A stretch of 64,000 nt of DNA, from NCBI RefSeq assembly GCF_017562075.2, contig NC_054083.1:17357141-17421140 (forward strand). The letters run 5' to 3'. The notes below the pieces were generated by a model. The model had not been told where the DNA came from, ran no database searches, and was given only the letters and a program-made list of their open reading frames with translations. A program made the position numbers and the translations under genes. Within the stretch, counting starts at the first letter, position 1; each line of letters opens with the position of its first letter. Shown here piece after piece: positions 38,101 to 46,400 of this stretch. The DNA is from Anopheles merus (Eukaryota; Arthropoda; Insecta; Diptera; Culicidae).

Positions 38101-39557
38101 CTCACCTCTTATCATCACAGTACAGCTCGTGACGGTGACATTTTGTTTCAGTCTGATTCTGTCATGACTAATATTAGTTACATTTTGCAGAACTGATCAC
38201 AGTAAAAAAAGATAAAGTGACTGGCCAAGCATGTATTGGTCATGACCACTGTTTCAGCATCACCTATGATTATCATAATTGAGTACGTGACGCTGACATG
38301 GATTTTGTTTCTTTTAGAATTTTGGATGACATTCACAGCGATATTTTGTTGCACTGGTGATATGTTCTTGTTTATATGTATTCAATGATACCAGCCATTG
38401 TATCGCGCTACAAATAAAAAACCAAAGCCAAATGTAGCAGCTACAAGAAATTTAATAAGACATTGATAAGATCAATAGGTGCGTTACAGGGATTGTATAT
38501 GGGTTTTTGATTGATTTCAACGGATAAAAGGCAAAATAGAAATGGGTACATGTTTCTACTACATGTTTTCGTTACGTTCCACGCAGACACGCCGGCTTAT
38601 ACTGGCTTTCGAGGCTAATTCACGAATGCACAGCAGGATAATCAGTCCTTCCTCGGGGCGACAGTGCATTCTAGATTTGAATCCACGACCAATATGTTGC
38701 CGTCGGTACCACGGAACCGCTCATCATATATTTGTTTCTATTTCACTAACAGCGCCGAACGACAGGCTTTATCAATTTATCTATGAGGGAAAAGATCGGA
38801 TAGATAACAAACTGTATAGGATGCTGTAACTCCAACTAGTTTCTTATATCGAGTTAAACATTTGGCGTCCCTTAAAGCCTTAAAACTTCAATGTCGATAT
38901 TTCATCCTTAAAAGCAGGAAAGAAATGCGAATTTTTTGCCCGGTTCAAGTGGTAAACCCATGAATGTTTTTTTTTTTACTGCATGAGATTTATTTTGTCA
39001 AGATAAATTGAAAATCATTTAAAAAGACGTGTTGTAATGTAAAACACATATAAGCACAGTTTTCAAGCAGAAACCCTAATGCCAAAGTTATGAGATGTAT
39101 AGTGTTTATTTGCTCGAATGAACGTATGAAATGAATTGTATGTATGATTATACACAATTCATCAACTAATATTTGAAGCAACGATGTAGAAATGGAAAAT
39201 TCAAGCCAGCTGATTAATGTGACCGATAAATATATAATTCAATATACACATTTCAAAACATGTCTATATTAGATAAATGCGCTCTGCAATTTGATTCTAA
39301 CACCATAGTGTCAAAAATGATGAACAGAAATGAAAATATGACTGAAAATGTAAAACATTCCATCACCATATACATACACTCAAACAGACACTTACCTTGC
39401 CATCCGTTTTCCGGTAGCCCTCGTGTATCTTCCAGATCAGTTCCGGGCCGGCGCAGGCGACCTGTTTTCCAATTTCAAAGTACTGCGTGATGGGATTGTT
39501 ATCGTAGGGGTTTTGGGGCGGCGCACTGGTGGTGGCACTTTTGAACTTGGAAAACAT
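3270..39557 (-). CDS. SCYL2: SCYL2/CVAK104-type SCY1-like pseudokinase, exons 1-4 (3' part off window)
   Basis: Minus-strand exons at 39,557-39,396, 13,294-13,169, 13,004-12,906 and 3,410-3,270 join in phase 0 into 176 residues. The order matches the N-terminus of SCYL2: a short leader, NPITQYFEIGKQVACAGPE (human has a comparable NPVTREFDVGRHIASGG), WKI, then IFVFEKR with the kinase-type lysine, RASVKQLERFRHPK, HTVEESSETLSFATEPV, ASLANILAYQ and EYTFLDIELKYGILQ. The ATP loop lacks the GxGxxG pattern, as expected for this pseudokinase family. Family members bind clathrin and AP-2 and act in trans-Golgi/endosome traffic. The rest of the kinase-like lobe, the HEAT-like repeats and the clathrin-binding tail must lie beyond the left edge. 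The 26.1-kb first intron contains OBP20 on the opposite strand. The start Met at 39,557 has A at -3; in-frame Mets at 39,572 and 39,629 are alternatives. Confidence 0.88.
6100..6458. mobile_element. TA-flanked foldback MITE with ~137-bp inverted arms
   Basis: The 359-bp unit is flanked by TA on both sides (6,098-6,099 and 6,459-6,460), the mark of Tc1/mariner-type insertion. Left arm 6,100-6,235 and right arm 6,322-6,458 pair over about 137 bp with roughly a dozen mismatches. It begins CAGGGTTTTCC and ends with the complement of CAGGGGGTTTCC. There is no transposase frame, so it is non-autonomous. Its outer bases resemble those of the element at 36,992. Confidence 0.75.
10164..10625. mobile_element. 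GGGGC-ended MITE, longest copy
   Basis: 462-bp unit from GGGGCTTTTTCCG to CGTGAAAGGCCCC, flanked by ATT on both sides (10,161-10,163 and 10,626-10,628), which suggests a 3-bp target-site duplication. Its parts recur at 11,420-11,668, 42,469-42,679 and 47,887-48,084. Shared blocks are GGCTGAAATTTCAGCCTGTC, the GAGCAGGTACTCGAATCT block and GTATGGAGTGTTTACATGAT. It has no coding capacity. Confidence 0.7.
11214..11300 (+). mobile_element. tRNA-derived SINE, 3' part only
   Basis: Only the 3' portion is present: AAGTCACTGAAAGCCAAC, GGCCTTGACCGACA and a GAAGAA tail. The tRNA-like head is missing, as after 5' truncation during reverse transcription. Confidence 0.65.
11420..11668. mobile_element. GGGGC-ended MITE, truncated copy
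   Basis: Aligns in the same orientation with the right half of the copy at 10,164-10,625. Shared words are GGTACTCGAATCT, TGTGTGGTTTTGTATGGAGTG and CGTGAAAGGCCCC at the end. The GGGGCTTTTTCCG left end is absent. The two copies lie 0.8 kb apart. Confidence 0.6.
12366..12389. repeat. (GCA)8 microsatellite
   Basis: Eight GCA units followed by ACAGC, inside SCYL2 intron 3. No coding frame around it is supported. Confidence 0.9.
12906..13004 (-). CDS. SCYL2: SCYL2 homologue exon 3
   Basis: 33 codons beginning ILQIMHTVEES and ending ASLANILAYQ, then the donor GTAAGTGAC. The acceptor is ACTTCACAG. It matches the family stretch on hinge strands 4-5, where human SCYL2 has PLEESRD...CTEPVFASLANVLGN. 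It is separated from exon 2 by a 164-bp intron. The exon is too short to form a long open frame of its own. Confidence 0.88.
13169..13294 (-). CDS. SCYL2: SCYL2 homologue exon 2
   Basis: 42 codons, ECSIFVFEKR through ERFRHPK. The acceptor is CCGTTTCAG after a T-rich tract and the donor is GTATGCAGG. The exon covers the beta3 strand (IFVFEK; human FVFDKK) and the helix-C region ending in the RHP motif shared by SCY1-like kinases. Phase 0 at both ends. Confidence 0.9.
13561..13845. mobile_element. Short TIR element with terminal hairpin
   Basis: A perfect 13-bp terminal inverted repeat: TTTCCCCGAGTTA at 13,561-13,573 and its complement at 13,833-13,845. Near the right end CCGAGTTACGCGAAT (13,795-13,809) pairs perfectly with ATTCGCGTAACTCGG (13,826-13,840). 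The 285-bp unit is non-coding. A related piece with GCGTAACTCGAATAT is at about 47,660-47,720. Confidence 0.6.
18179..18186 (+). promoter_or_regulatory. TATA box of OBP20 core promoter
   Basis: TATAAAAG is a full match to the insect TATA consensus. About 30 bases downstream, near 18,213-18,219, ATTAGTT resembles an arthropod initiator, so transcription probably starts close to 18,216. The leader would be about 345-375 bases, uninterrupted up to the start codon. Position and spacing are visible; use as the promoter is inferred. Confidence 0.6.
18491..18553 (+). other. Upstream ORF in the OBP20 leader
   Basis: An ATG at 18,491 opens a 20-codon frame ending in TGA at 18,551-18,553, eight bases before the first possible OBP20 start and out of frame with it. 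If it lies in the mature leader it could lower translation or favour reinitiation at 18,561 or 18,591. Its peptide is hydrophobic at the start and then lysine-rich. I see no sign that the peptide itself matters. Confidence 0.4.
18561..18701 (+). CDS. OBP20: OBP20 exon 1 (start and signal peptide)
   Basis: From the most upstream in-frame ATG this exon gives 47 codons; from the preferred ATG at 18,591 it gives 37. It encodes the basic n-region and hydrophobic core of the signal peptide. The donor GTAATAATT follows codon GGG at 18,701 in phase 0. The first ATG has a weak context and could be skipped. Confidence 0.85.
18591..19439 (+). CDS. OBP20: Odorant-binding protein, classic six-cysteine (OBP20)
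   Basis: Three exons: 18,591 (or 18,561)-18,701, 18,984-19,151 and 19,242-19,439, with introns of 282 and 90 bp, all phase 0. The protein is 158 residues from the Met at 18,591, or 168 from 18,561. A basic N-terminus and a hydrophobic run (CLWIGSLLLLS) form a secretion signal. The mature part probably starts near TVEQMMKSGE and has about 119 residues. Its cysteines are spaced C-x26-C-x3-C-x40-C-x10-C-x8-C, the classic PBP/GOBP pattern of three disulphides around a hydrophobic pocket. The end KFIFP resembles the C-terminal tails of LUSH and Drosophila Obp19a, which fold into the pocket. From memory the mature sequence matches Anopheles gambiae OBP20, a structurally characterised protein related to Drosophila Obp19a. 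Expected role: secreted carrier of small hydrophobic odorants in sensillar lymph. The gene lies antisense inside the first intron of the SCYL2 homologue. The start is uncertain; 18,591 has the better Kozak context (G at -3) than 18,561 (T at -3). Confidence 0.93.
18984..19151 (+). CDS. OBP20: OBP20 exon 2 (Cys1-Cys3)
   Basis: 56 codons. The acceptor is the AATAG at 18,979-18,983, after a C/T-rich tract. The exon holds cysteines 1-3 (VCLGK and KCYVNC). The donor is GTCGGT, with C at +3. It is the only nearby donor that keeps the frame into exon 3 and restores the family-typical EMMQTMKKGK junction. A stronger-looking GTATGG four bases downstream would shift the frame. Confidence 0.9.
19242..19439 (+). 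CDS. OBP20: OBP20 exon 3 (Cys4-Cys6, stop)
   Basis: 65 codons plus TAG. The acceptor TTGTTGTAG follows a T-rich tract. The exon encodes cysteines 4-6 (DICRT, NNCDAA, LQCLS) and the C-terminal tail KFIFP that in relatives folds back into the ligand pocket. Confidence 0.92.
   Translation: MKKGKLNYDASVKQIDTIMPDELAGPMRAALDICRTVADGIKNNCDAAYVLLQCLSKNNPKFIFP
19591..19596 (+). terminator. Polyadenylation signal of OBP20
   Basis: AATAAA lies 152 bases after the OBP20 stop codon and is the first canonical signal downstream. T-rich sequence follows within 100 bases. A 3' UTR of about 170 bases is expected. Confidence 0.65.
19836..19874. repeat. Perfect 17-bp inverted repeat (5-nt loop)
   Basis: TCTTCCAGAATGGTCTG pairs base for base with 19,858-19,874 across the loop TAGCC. 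It sits at the left junction of the non-LTR remnant, as twin-primed or inverted 5' ends of LINE insertions can. A transcript would form a stable stem-loop. Confidence 0.8.
19858..20660 (+). pseudogene. Decayed non-LTR retrotransposon: RNase H domain and Zn-knuckle region
   Basis: Reading forward from 19,870, the protein shows LVWFSAHCGILGNEKACHLA, an RNase H signature like the WVPSHCGIxGNExAD motif of Jockey/R1/I-clade elements. Then, across the SINE insertion, come RLRSNYFTL, a DPKACGC knuckle and FHGIEHLLWSC. Stops (for example after LPHDF) and frameshifts show it is dead. A SINE at 20,211-20,410 splits it, with a 12-bp duplication. The upstream reverse transcriptase is absent, so this is a 5'-truncated copy. 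It begins about 400 bp past the OBP20 stop and shares its strand. Confidence 0.75.
20211..20410 (+). mobile_element. tRNA-derived SINE (SINE200-like), full length with 12-bp TSD
   Basis: The best-preserved copy. Head GGTCTCATGGTACAGTCG, B box GGTTCAAGCCCC, body CTGACTATCCTGCTATGG, tail (AGA)n. ATTTCACACTGG occurs at 20,188-20,199 and again at 20,411-20,422, a 12-bp target-site duplication. Removing one copy with the SINE restores continuity of the retrotransposon reading frame around it. The head can be drawn as a tRNA cloverleaf with GGTCT/AGACC acceptor ends. The name SINE200 is from memory of Anopheles gambiae repeats. Confidence 0.85.
20940..21475 (+). pseudogene. Decayed coding-like sequence of unknown origin
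   Basis: Successive plus-strand stretches read like protein but change frame and contain stops. One ends in RDILLLEAIEAKLDKVPFY (stop near 21,129). A later one runs from FLKQFESDDDEVRDLEPC through EYTRDTMSVDGC to a stop near 21,443. Acidic and charged residue use is unlike chance AT-rich frames. I recognise no family. It may be a processed pseudogene or further transposon debris next to the retrotransposon remnant. Confidence 0.35.
24049..24075. repeat. 12-bp stem-loop with 3-nt loop
   Basis: AACCGTCGTCAG at 24,049-24,060 pairs with CTGACGATGGTT at 24,064-24,075 across TTT, with one G-T wobble. A run of six T follows shortly after. Function unknown. Confidence 0.5.
25184..25197. repeat. 14-bp perfect palindrome
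   Basis: GTCACATATGTGAC is self-complementary and centred on an E-box-like CATATG. It could be a dimeric bHLH-type site or chance. Confidence 0.5.
28900..29065 (+). pseudogene. RTE-like reverse transcriptase C-terminal scrap
   Basis: A plus-strand frame shows NNVDAELQRRMPIAVERKAL and, further on, FGPETW. This resembles the end of RTE/BovB-type reverse transcriptases (AEIxRRIxxANRA...LLYGxETW). A stop follows directly and downstream homology fades by about 29,350. Assignment rests on short motifs. Confidence 0.4.
29964..29982. repeat. (ATC)6 microsatellite
   Basis: Six tandem ATC units within SCYL2 intron 1. Confidence 0.85.
33150..33330 (+). pseudogene. Non-LTR retrotransposon 3' end scrap (RTE-like tail)
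   Basis: The plus-strand frame ARKVFLGRPQGQWRSGRPKL is followed by a stop, GVSDTLEA and APDK. This is the typical C-terminal GRPKxRWxDGVexDL region of RTE-type elements. After the end comes TAAGTAAGTAAGTA, a short tandem repeat like the 3' tails of such elements. It is probably the same family as the scrap at 28,900. Confidence 0.5.
35152..35206. repeat. Compound (CA)22-(GC)5 microsatellite
   Basis: An uninterrupted CA run from 35,152 to 35,196 passes into GC repeats to 35,206. It lies in SCYL2 intron 1 and is likely highly variable in length. Long open frames across it on both strands are artefacts of the repeat. Confidence 0.95.
36992..37447. mobile_element. TA-flanked foldback MITE with 114-bp perfect inverted arms
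   Basis: 456-bp unit flanked by TA at 36,990-36,991 and 37,448-37,449. Arm 36,992-37,105 is the exact reverse complement of 37,334-37,447, and a further ~20 bp pair imperfectly (CTGTAGAGCTGTC on both sides). It begins CAGGGTTTTCGAGG. Words such as TGTTCAGCGAG and TTCAGCGAGA recur inside each arm, giving a short internal periodicity. It has no transposase frame. The identical arms argue for recent insertion or gene conversion. Confidence 0.85.
37885..37983 (-). mobile_element. tRNA-derived SINE, 3' part
   Basis: Reverse copy: TCTTCTTCTTTTGGCCCAAC tail and body through GTCAAGGCCTGCC and TGTGGGGTTGGCTTT to ATAGCAG. The tRNA-like head is missing (5' truncation). Confidence 0.7.
38601..38719 (-). 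mobile_element. Diverged tRNA-derived SINE remnant
   Basis: CTGGCTTTC, AGCAGGATAATCAGTCCTT and a diverged B-box complement GATTTGAATCCACGA occur in the order and spacing of the reverse SINE consensus. Many substitutions mark it as old, or as a separate subfamily. Confidence 0.5.
39396..39557 (-). CDS. SCYL2: SCYL2 homologue exon 1 (N-terminus)
   Basis: 54 codons from MFSKFKS to YRKTDGK, then the donor GTAAGTGTC, a strong match. It encodes the start of the kinase-like fold, with the degenerate nucleotide loop KQVACAGPEL followed by IWKI. Alternative upstream starts would add 5 or 24 residues. The chosen Met fits the short leader of other SCYL2 proteins. Confidence 0.85.
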
Positions 39558-41358
39558 GGTCGCGGCCGGCATAACATTTAATTGAAATAGCGGAATGTTG
39601 ACTGCTTGCTTGGACACTGCGGGCGACAACCGTCGAAACGTCGTGTGAGTAACCGACCCAGGCGAGCAGGTTCTGCCCCTTCCGCCCTGTCGGCCAATGT
39701 CAGCGTCAGCAGAGCGTTCCTTTTGCGGTGGGAATCACTACCGGCTCCGGAGCAAAATATCGCCAGAGTCGGTAATTAGTAGCTGGGGTAGAGGCTTGCG
39801 ATCCGCGTCTATGTACAGGAAGGTGTATGTTTTGCTTTAATTTCGGCCCACTCCGTGCTTCGACTGTGTGTGTTTGTCCACGTACAGAAGAGAAGCAAGC
39901 TATGCCAGGTTCTCCGTTGCTTGCTTCGTGTAAAAGTTTCTCCAGCTCAATCAAACGGCCAGCTCAACGGAGCGAGTCCTGCTTTGCATTTCCCGGTAGA
40001 CGTGCGTATGGAGTCGTTCGAGTCCGCTGCTTCCTTTCCCCGCACTGGCACTGATACGTCCAGCAAACCGTAGACCAGAAAGGTATGATTAATATTGAGC
40101 CTGAATCATCATTCCACCTCAAGGCTCATTATCCCTTTTACGGTCGTTCGGGTCGGCGTAACTGCTGGGGGGCTTTTGATTTGGTAAAAGGTGAAACAAT
40201 ATAAAAATGGAACCGGCGTGAATTGGGTACGAGGATCTTTGCGAATCGCTCGTTTTGATGGACCTTCGTGTTTCAAATTAGAACTGGTGCCCGATGCCCG
40301 GCCGTATCCTGACACTTCCTGGCGAGACGGAAGTTTGCGCTTTAAATAGCACGGGATGGCTTAATTCTATGAGATTTTTTTTTGCGCGCGAGTTGTTGCA
40401 CGGTAGTACCGAAGGATGAGATGGCGAAATGTGTTTTACATTAATGCCGAACGCGTTGACCTTCCGCTGATGAAATGTGATGAAGATTCTAAGGAAAAGG
40501 AACGAGAAATGGCAAAGTTATGAAATGAAATTTAATTGCAATGCAAATAAACAAGAGGAGTAAATGGATTTGCAAGTGTTTGTAATTACTGCCGTAATGT
40601 ATTAACAGAAATGCTGTAATGTTTCTTGTACTGATTAAATTCAGTGTAAATTTAAATTTCAATAAGTTACATTGCGTTTAAACCAGTTTAATATTCCAAG
40701 CTTGCATAAGTTTTGATTCTCTTTGCACTCCAACATTAAAATTGAATGTCATTAGTTTCAGCGATCATTTGTTGTAGTGAGCAGTTTGCACTAAAAGAGT
40801 TTTATTGTTAATGTGTTTACTGATGAATCTTTATGCATCAATGATAAATTAACCTTTTTCATTAATTAACTGAAGTTGAATAGAAAGTGAAATAGAGTGA
40901 CATAGAACAGATGAGTTATTTATTGAGTGACACATGCATAAAAATTCAATCTTTAGATTATAGACACGGAATGTTTAAATATTAATGAAAAGTAATACAT
41001 TTTATTTACATTTTATTAGTATACAATTACTTTTACTAATCAGTTAGATGTAACTTTGTATTTGAATGGAGCAACGTGTTAAATGATACCAAACAAACTA
41101 GCTACGAATAATTGAAAATCCACACAACATAATGTTAAATGCCTTAAGGAATAAAGCTTAAACCCCCAGCAAAGAAGTAAACATAAAAAAATGACTAGCT
41201 GCAATTATTTAGTCTCTTAGTTTAAGTTGTCTAACCGAGTATGCCCGGGATAAGGCTAAAAATACAGGATGCAAATGTCCTGAGAACAAAATTGGTCGGT
41301 ACATAATGTGTTAAAAATACGGCCGAAGCCGTTATAAGTGAATTTAAAAAAAAAAATT

Positions 41359-42247
41359 GCGGAATTTGGGGCAAGTGTGTCATACGGGGAAAAAGTGCCA
41401 TTTTTCCTTAAAAACTTTAGTTTAATGATGAATTGTGTATACAGTTGGTTGCTTTCCAATGACTAGGTATTCTGAGCCTAATTTCATATAGACCAATTGA
41501 TGTTTCCCATTGTTTTAAACTGATTTATATTGAGTTTCAAAATTGAGCAGAATATTATAATTTTTTAATCCAACCAAATAAGCTCTCAAAAATCATGCGA
41601 ACAATCAACCGAGAAAAGATTTACACCATCGTATAGCTGAGAAAACGTGAAATTTTTTGTGGGGTTAGTTGAAAAAAACTTTTTTTTTTGTCACTGAAAA
41701 ATTCCATTTCAAAAAAGTTACAACTTTTGGGGCAAAAGAGCCATCTCTATTTGGGGCAAGTGTGCCACTATCTTTCATAGACACGAGCTGTCAAAAATGT
41801 AAACATTGTTGTATCGTGCTGCGGAATGGTTTGCTATTGTGAGCGGATTCCACGCCAGAAAAACAGAACAGTAACAAACCATATTGTGGTACAGTTGGTG
41901 GTCAAAAAGGGTTCATTGGTGACTAAATACATGTAGGAATACATACACTAGTGGTACAAACGTAATTATTTCCAATTATCTAAGAAATACGGTTATTTTA
42001 ACCAGGTGGTCGTCTTGCCCCATACGAGTGGCACTCTTGCCCCATAGCCCAAAAAACAACGTCTTTTTGGACCCTTTTTGAAACGCTTCAAAAACTGTTT
42101 TGTTTGCACTTTTTTCAAGCGAAACTCATTTATAAGTGAGGAAATAGATGTAAAATGGTTATGAGATTTAAATCGGCTTTTGAAAAACACGTTTTAGTGA
42201 GTTATGACTTGAAATGCTTAAGGTGGCACACTTGCCCCAAGTTCCGC
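41359..42247. mobile_element. TIR element with repeated TTGGGGCAAGTGTGCCA motif
   Basis: Left end GCGGAATTTGGGGCAAGTGT; right end is the complement of GCGGAACTTGGGGCAAGTGT, giving about 24 bp of inverted repeat in an 889-bp unit. The GGGGCAAGTGTGCCA-type word occurs again inside at about 41,752, and in reverse at about 42,015, 42,035 and 42,224, making nested subterminal repeats. I see no transposase frame. Family unknown to me. Confidence 0.6.
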
Positions 42248-42468
42248 TAGTTTGAGTTTTCTACAGAAGTCTGAACATTGAATAACTGCGTTTTTGCAGT
42301 TGCAGAAGGAATTTCTTATTGTATATCACATATTGGGGGTTTTACAATTCTAGCCAGTTTTTTTTTTTCAGATGAAGTTTAAAGCATGAAATCGGCTGAA
42401 ATCATGTTAACACTTCATACAAAGCCACACGCCATTCTAATAAATGACTCAGAATTTTAGCTGATGGT

Positions 42469-42679
42469 GGGGCCCTTGACGATTATAGTCAGCTTTTTGT
42501 ATGGAGTTTTACAGTTGAAGGCTGAAATCATGTAAAATCTAAATTCTAAATTCATACTTCTTGGGATAAGCCCACCTGTATACGATACCCACTTAGATAG
42601 GTGCTCGAAAACTGCCATACAATGCAAATAGCTGACAGGCTGAAATTTCAGCCTACGAACTTAAAACGGAAAGGGCCCC
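42469..42679. mobile_element. GGGGC-ended MITE, short copy
   Basis: Reverse orientation relative to 10,164-10,625. It starts GGGGCCCTTGACGAT and ends CGGAAAGGGCCCC. GACAGGCTGAAATTTCAGCC and TTTTGTATGGAGTTT are shared. The centre of the long copy is deleted, leaving 211 bp. Confidence 0.65.
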
Positions 42680-43403
42680 ATTAATGAATTGTTTAGCTGA
42701 AGCATAAATATTTTGTCAAGAAATGTTATGTCCAGTTTGATATGATATTTTTAACTATATTAAAAGTATTATCACCCATCGCAAACAGAAATTCACTTCA
42801 AGAGACACATGAAATATTAAAAATAAAGGTTGTCAATTAAATAATTAAAAAAATCGATCATATTTTATATATATTGTGCTTGCTTTTAGTGGTTAAGACA
42901 GTTAAAAAAAATCATTATCGTTTGATACAAGACTTATTCGATAACTCCTCAGTTATTACCCCCCTCCCCCGTAAAATATATATAAAATTATATATTTCCA
43001 TTTGCAATCAAATCTCCATTCTGTTGCGTTCAATGTTTTGAAAATAAGAAAATTCAAAAAAGGGAAACTTTAATGCCCTCTTTAAAAGCACCACCTAGCC
43101 CCATGTCACCGTGTCAGCGTGTGCGGTTTGATAAACGATATTAATGGTTTGTTATTAAAAGTCCCCGGCGCGAACGTTGCTCCTTTGTCCCATGCCCTAT
43201 CCGGCGCATTGCCGTGCGATAACCTGCCATTAGTCGGGTGCCGGGATTAGCTCCGGTATCAATAAACTGATTAAACAAATCCTTCTTCATTAGCGTCAGC
43301 GTGTCCTTGGCGGGGAGCGCACACAGAAATACACACAAGCAAACACACACACGCGCATACAGATATTCTAGCCACCGTCGCTGACCAAGCAACAAGTTCG
43401 TCC

Positions 43404-43431
43404 TCGTCGTCGTCGTCGTCGTCGTCGTCGT
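43404..43431. repeat. (CGT)9 microsatellite
   Basis: Nine CGT units. Reading it as a poly-Thr or poly-Arg coding run is not supported by flanking sequence. Confidence 0.9.
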
Positions 43432-46400
43432 CATCTCGCTGCTATAATTGACAGCTCGGGGAGGCGTGGAAAGAGCGCAAAAGGGAAAATGGCAGCGAAA
43501 GACAAAAAAGGGTACAAGAAACGTACACTGCACAGGTATAACGTGGCAGGAAAAATATGAAAAAAATGGTGTTCCCAAGCTGCGAGATTTCGCGCATAAA
43601 CCAAACGCAGCACCGTAAGCGGAAGGATTTTTTGTTCACTCGCAAGGATAGCATTTTGTTGGTCTGTTGCTGTTCAGTTTTTACTTTCATTTTACGAGGT
43701 TTTGGATTTTCCCCCAGCCCTCTGTGTATCGACATTTTGCACCAACCCAATCGAGTGAAAATTGATTTCTCCTCGACGGGCAGGCGAATCCACTTTGTCC
43801 CCTCGGAACTTTCCACCCGCATTCCGAAAAGGACGCTCGGTCTGGAAGGATTTTTCAGACTTTTTTAACAACCGTTGCTTTGCGTCGGCGTGAGGATAAG
43901 AGCCTTATCAAATGGGCGCTCCAGAATGCGCCTCCGGGGCACGGATGAGAAACAACAGATTAAAGCCGTTTATTAAAATTTTATGAATCTATTTCAGCAA
44001 CCAGCCAGTTCCATCGATGGCTGGGATTTACTGTCTGGTTTTGGGCTTTCTTTGCTGTTGCACAAAAAAAAAAAAAAACTAAAGTCAATCGTTAGCAACG
44101 TCTTGCTTCCCATCGAACAACGAAATGCTAGAGAAAGCGCTTAAAATGAGTATCTTTTTAGTGTGCGTTTCGTTGGAACACAGCGTTGACAGCGTTGAGC
44201 ACGAACCGTTCCGGTCCTTGGGGGATTGGATCGAAACGGTTTTATCACACTGTACTTTCTTCGGAAGACATCTGCGTTCGGTTTTGCAGCAAGTTCTTAA
44301 GCTCGTTGGACAATTAATTCACAGAAGACTGATTTCCATTTTGAAATGCTGATGTTTTTTCAGATACTGTTTCATTTTATTTAACATCAATTGAATTGAA
44401 TTAAATATACGTAATCCTTATAATAAAAACAATGGAAAGATAATTTTTTTACCGTACAAACGCATCTAGTGACGAGTTGAGTGTTTGAGCATTGTTCAAA
44501 CAAACTGATCAGTAGTGGTTAAATAATTCAACAATGTCTAAATATGTATAACAACTCCATTCGTAACATCTCCCCGCCAACAGCGTACTGTGACAGGAAT
44601 CATCGATTCTGGTGGTACAAATTTATTTTACGTGCCGTTTTGACTCTCCACACTCCTCTACTCTACTCGTTGAATTTTTGTTTGTCAAACATATTTGCCT
44701 TTCATGAAAGCTACGACGACGAAGCTTTGCAATCAAATTCGCCGAAACGAAGAAACACTGAGAGTATGGCTGTTTCTCCTTTTTTCTCTATCTGCCTTCA
44801 CTCTTGTTTGCATAAAACATGCAAACTCAGCCGAAACAAATCAGCCGATCGATCATTTTACGTTTCGCTTGCCACACGACACGGCAAGCACGGTGTACCG
44901 ATACCGATAGCGCGCGCCCTGTTAGCGGCTTTCCACTTTGAAGCAAACGCCTATCTTCATCTGCTATGCTGCCCAAACATTAAACCATACACGCTTAGTG
45001 GGAATATTGAGCTTTAATGTGTCGTTCTTTTGTATCGCCGATTGTGGTGCGGTTGTTTGAGCGATGATATTGGGTATGATGGGTGAGAGAATGTTTCTAG
45101 TTCTTTTTTCCAGTATTTATTTTTTTCTTTTCAGATATTTTCAGAAAGGCTATGGGTACAGCACCAGCTGACGAGGGGGAAATTTCACGAGTCAAAAACC
45201 AAGACCCGGTGGCCGGCTGGGGATGGACGAGCTCATGAAAAATTCAGTGGGCCACCGATGCGTCGAGGGCTTTTTTGCTGATACTTAATGGTCGCCCCAG
45301 AAGGTAGAGCCGGATTGCAGGACAGGACAGGGCACAACCGTTTTGTGAAGGGAGAGTCGCTGGTGAGATAAAAGAATCTCTCTGGGGTTGTGTGCAGTCG
45401 TTAGCGCTAACAGTGTTTGTTGATGAAAGCTCAATAATTATGGCTTAGGGGCGGGTTTTGCATTAAAAATGTAACTGGGTATAATTATAAATAAAACGCA
45501 AAGTACAAGACTGATCACACCGTCTCCGTATTATGGCAGGAGCGTATCACGTGAAGTAAATAAAACTAGCAAACACGTGTACAAGATGGTGTTGCTTGTT
45601 TTGCCTGATGATTTTTTTTACAGCTGTATTTGAAACGATAAATATGAACATAAGAAGCTTTTTTGGAAACATATCATATTGAGGACTCCATTCCTATCGA
45701 TCGGCTATCAGAAGCAGGTAGTACGCTAGACACGACAATTCGAGGGGAAAAATAAGTCACAAATTTTGTTTCGCTTCACCTAAAACCATCCTTTGGTAGA
45801 TGTTCTGTAGCAGAAATGCACGGGGAAAAAAGGATGGTGATATATAAGCTGCTTTAAAAGCATTAGAATGGAACATTGCTAAACTCGACTTCAAACATGC
45901 ATGTTGGTATTTCCTTATGCTAAGTTGTTGTTTTTTTCACAATCCAAGACAATTTGTCTAGAAATTCCTGTCAGGTGAATTGTCTGACAAAACGATTCAA
46001 CTCTTGTTTCAACATATCCTTTTACGTAAAACCGTGAAATGCAAGCCTTTGGCTTTTTTCTGTTCAGTTTTTAGCTGTTTCTGTCTGTCTCGCTTGAATA
46101 TTTTCTTTAAACAAATACATCATCACCAATTTGCCATCTAAGACGAGTCTCTTAAGACGGTTGACAGACAAAAAAACGCAAATAATCTCACACGCTCGGT
46201 AGATGTGGATGAACACACCAAGTAAGATGCCATCAGTTCTGGCATAACTTCGGTCACCATTACGGCTAGTCCCGCGCGCAGACTAAGAGATTGGCCGGTG
46301 AATAAATCATGTGCTCCGAACGTCAGGCGGCAGCAACGCTCTCCATAAGCCCCTACCATAGCACCGTCTTTGTACCAGGGCCTGGTCGCACAAACACACA

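Larger units (their letters stand above)
13295..39395. other. SCYL2 intron 1 (26.1 kb), host of OBP20
   Basis: Runs from the exon 1 donor GTAAGT (39,395) to the exon 2 acceptor CAG (13,295). Apart from OBP20 and the elements listed separately, the stretches 13.9-18.1, 21.5-28.8, 29.4-33.1, 33.3-35.1 and 35.2-37.0 kb contain no gene I can support. Open frames there lack recognisable domains. Moderately GC-rich islands (for example 26.0-26.8 and 34.3-35.6 kb) could hold regulatory elements, but I see no defined motif array. Confidence 0.7.

Noticed and set aside
43141..43578. Minus-strand frame of 145 codons ending near RRGLLITNH
   Set aside because: Half of it is poly-Thr and Cys/Val runs from the CGT and CA repeats. 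The remaining part is not recognisable and no splice context was found.
44544..45017. 157-codon plus-strand frame
   Set aside because: No signal, domain or conserved motif; composition looks like chance reading of mixed sequence.
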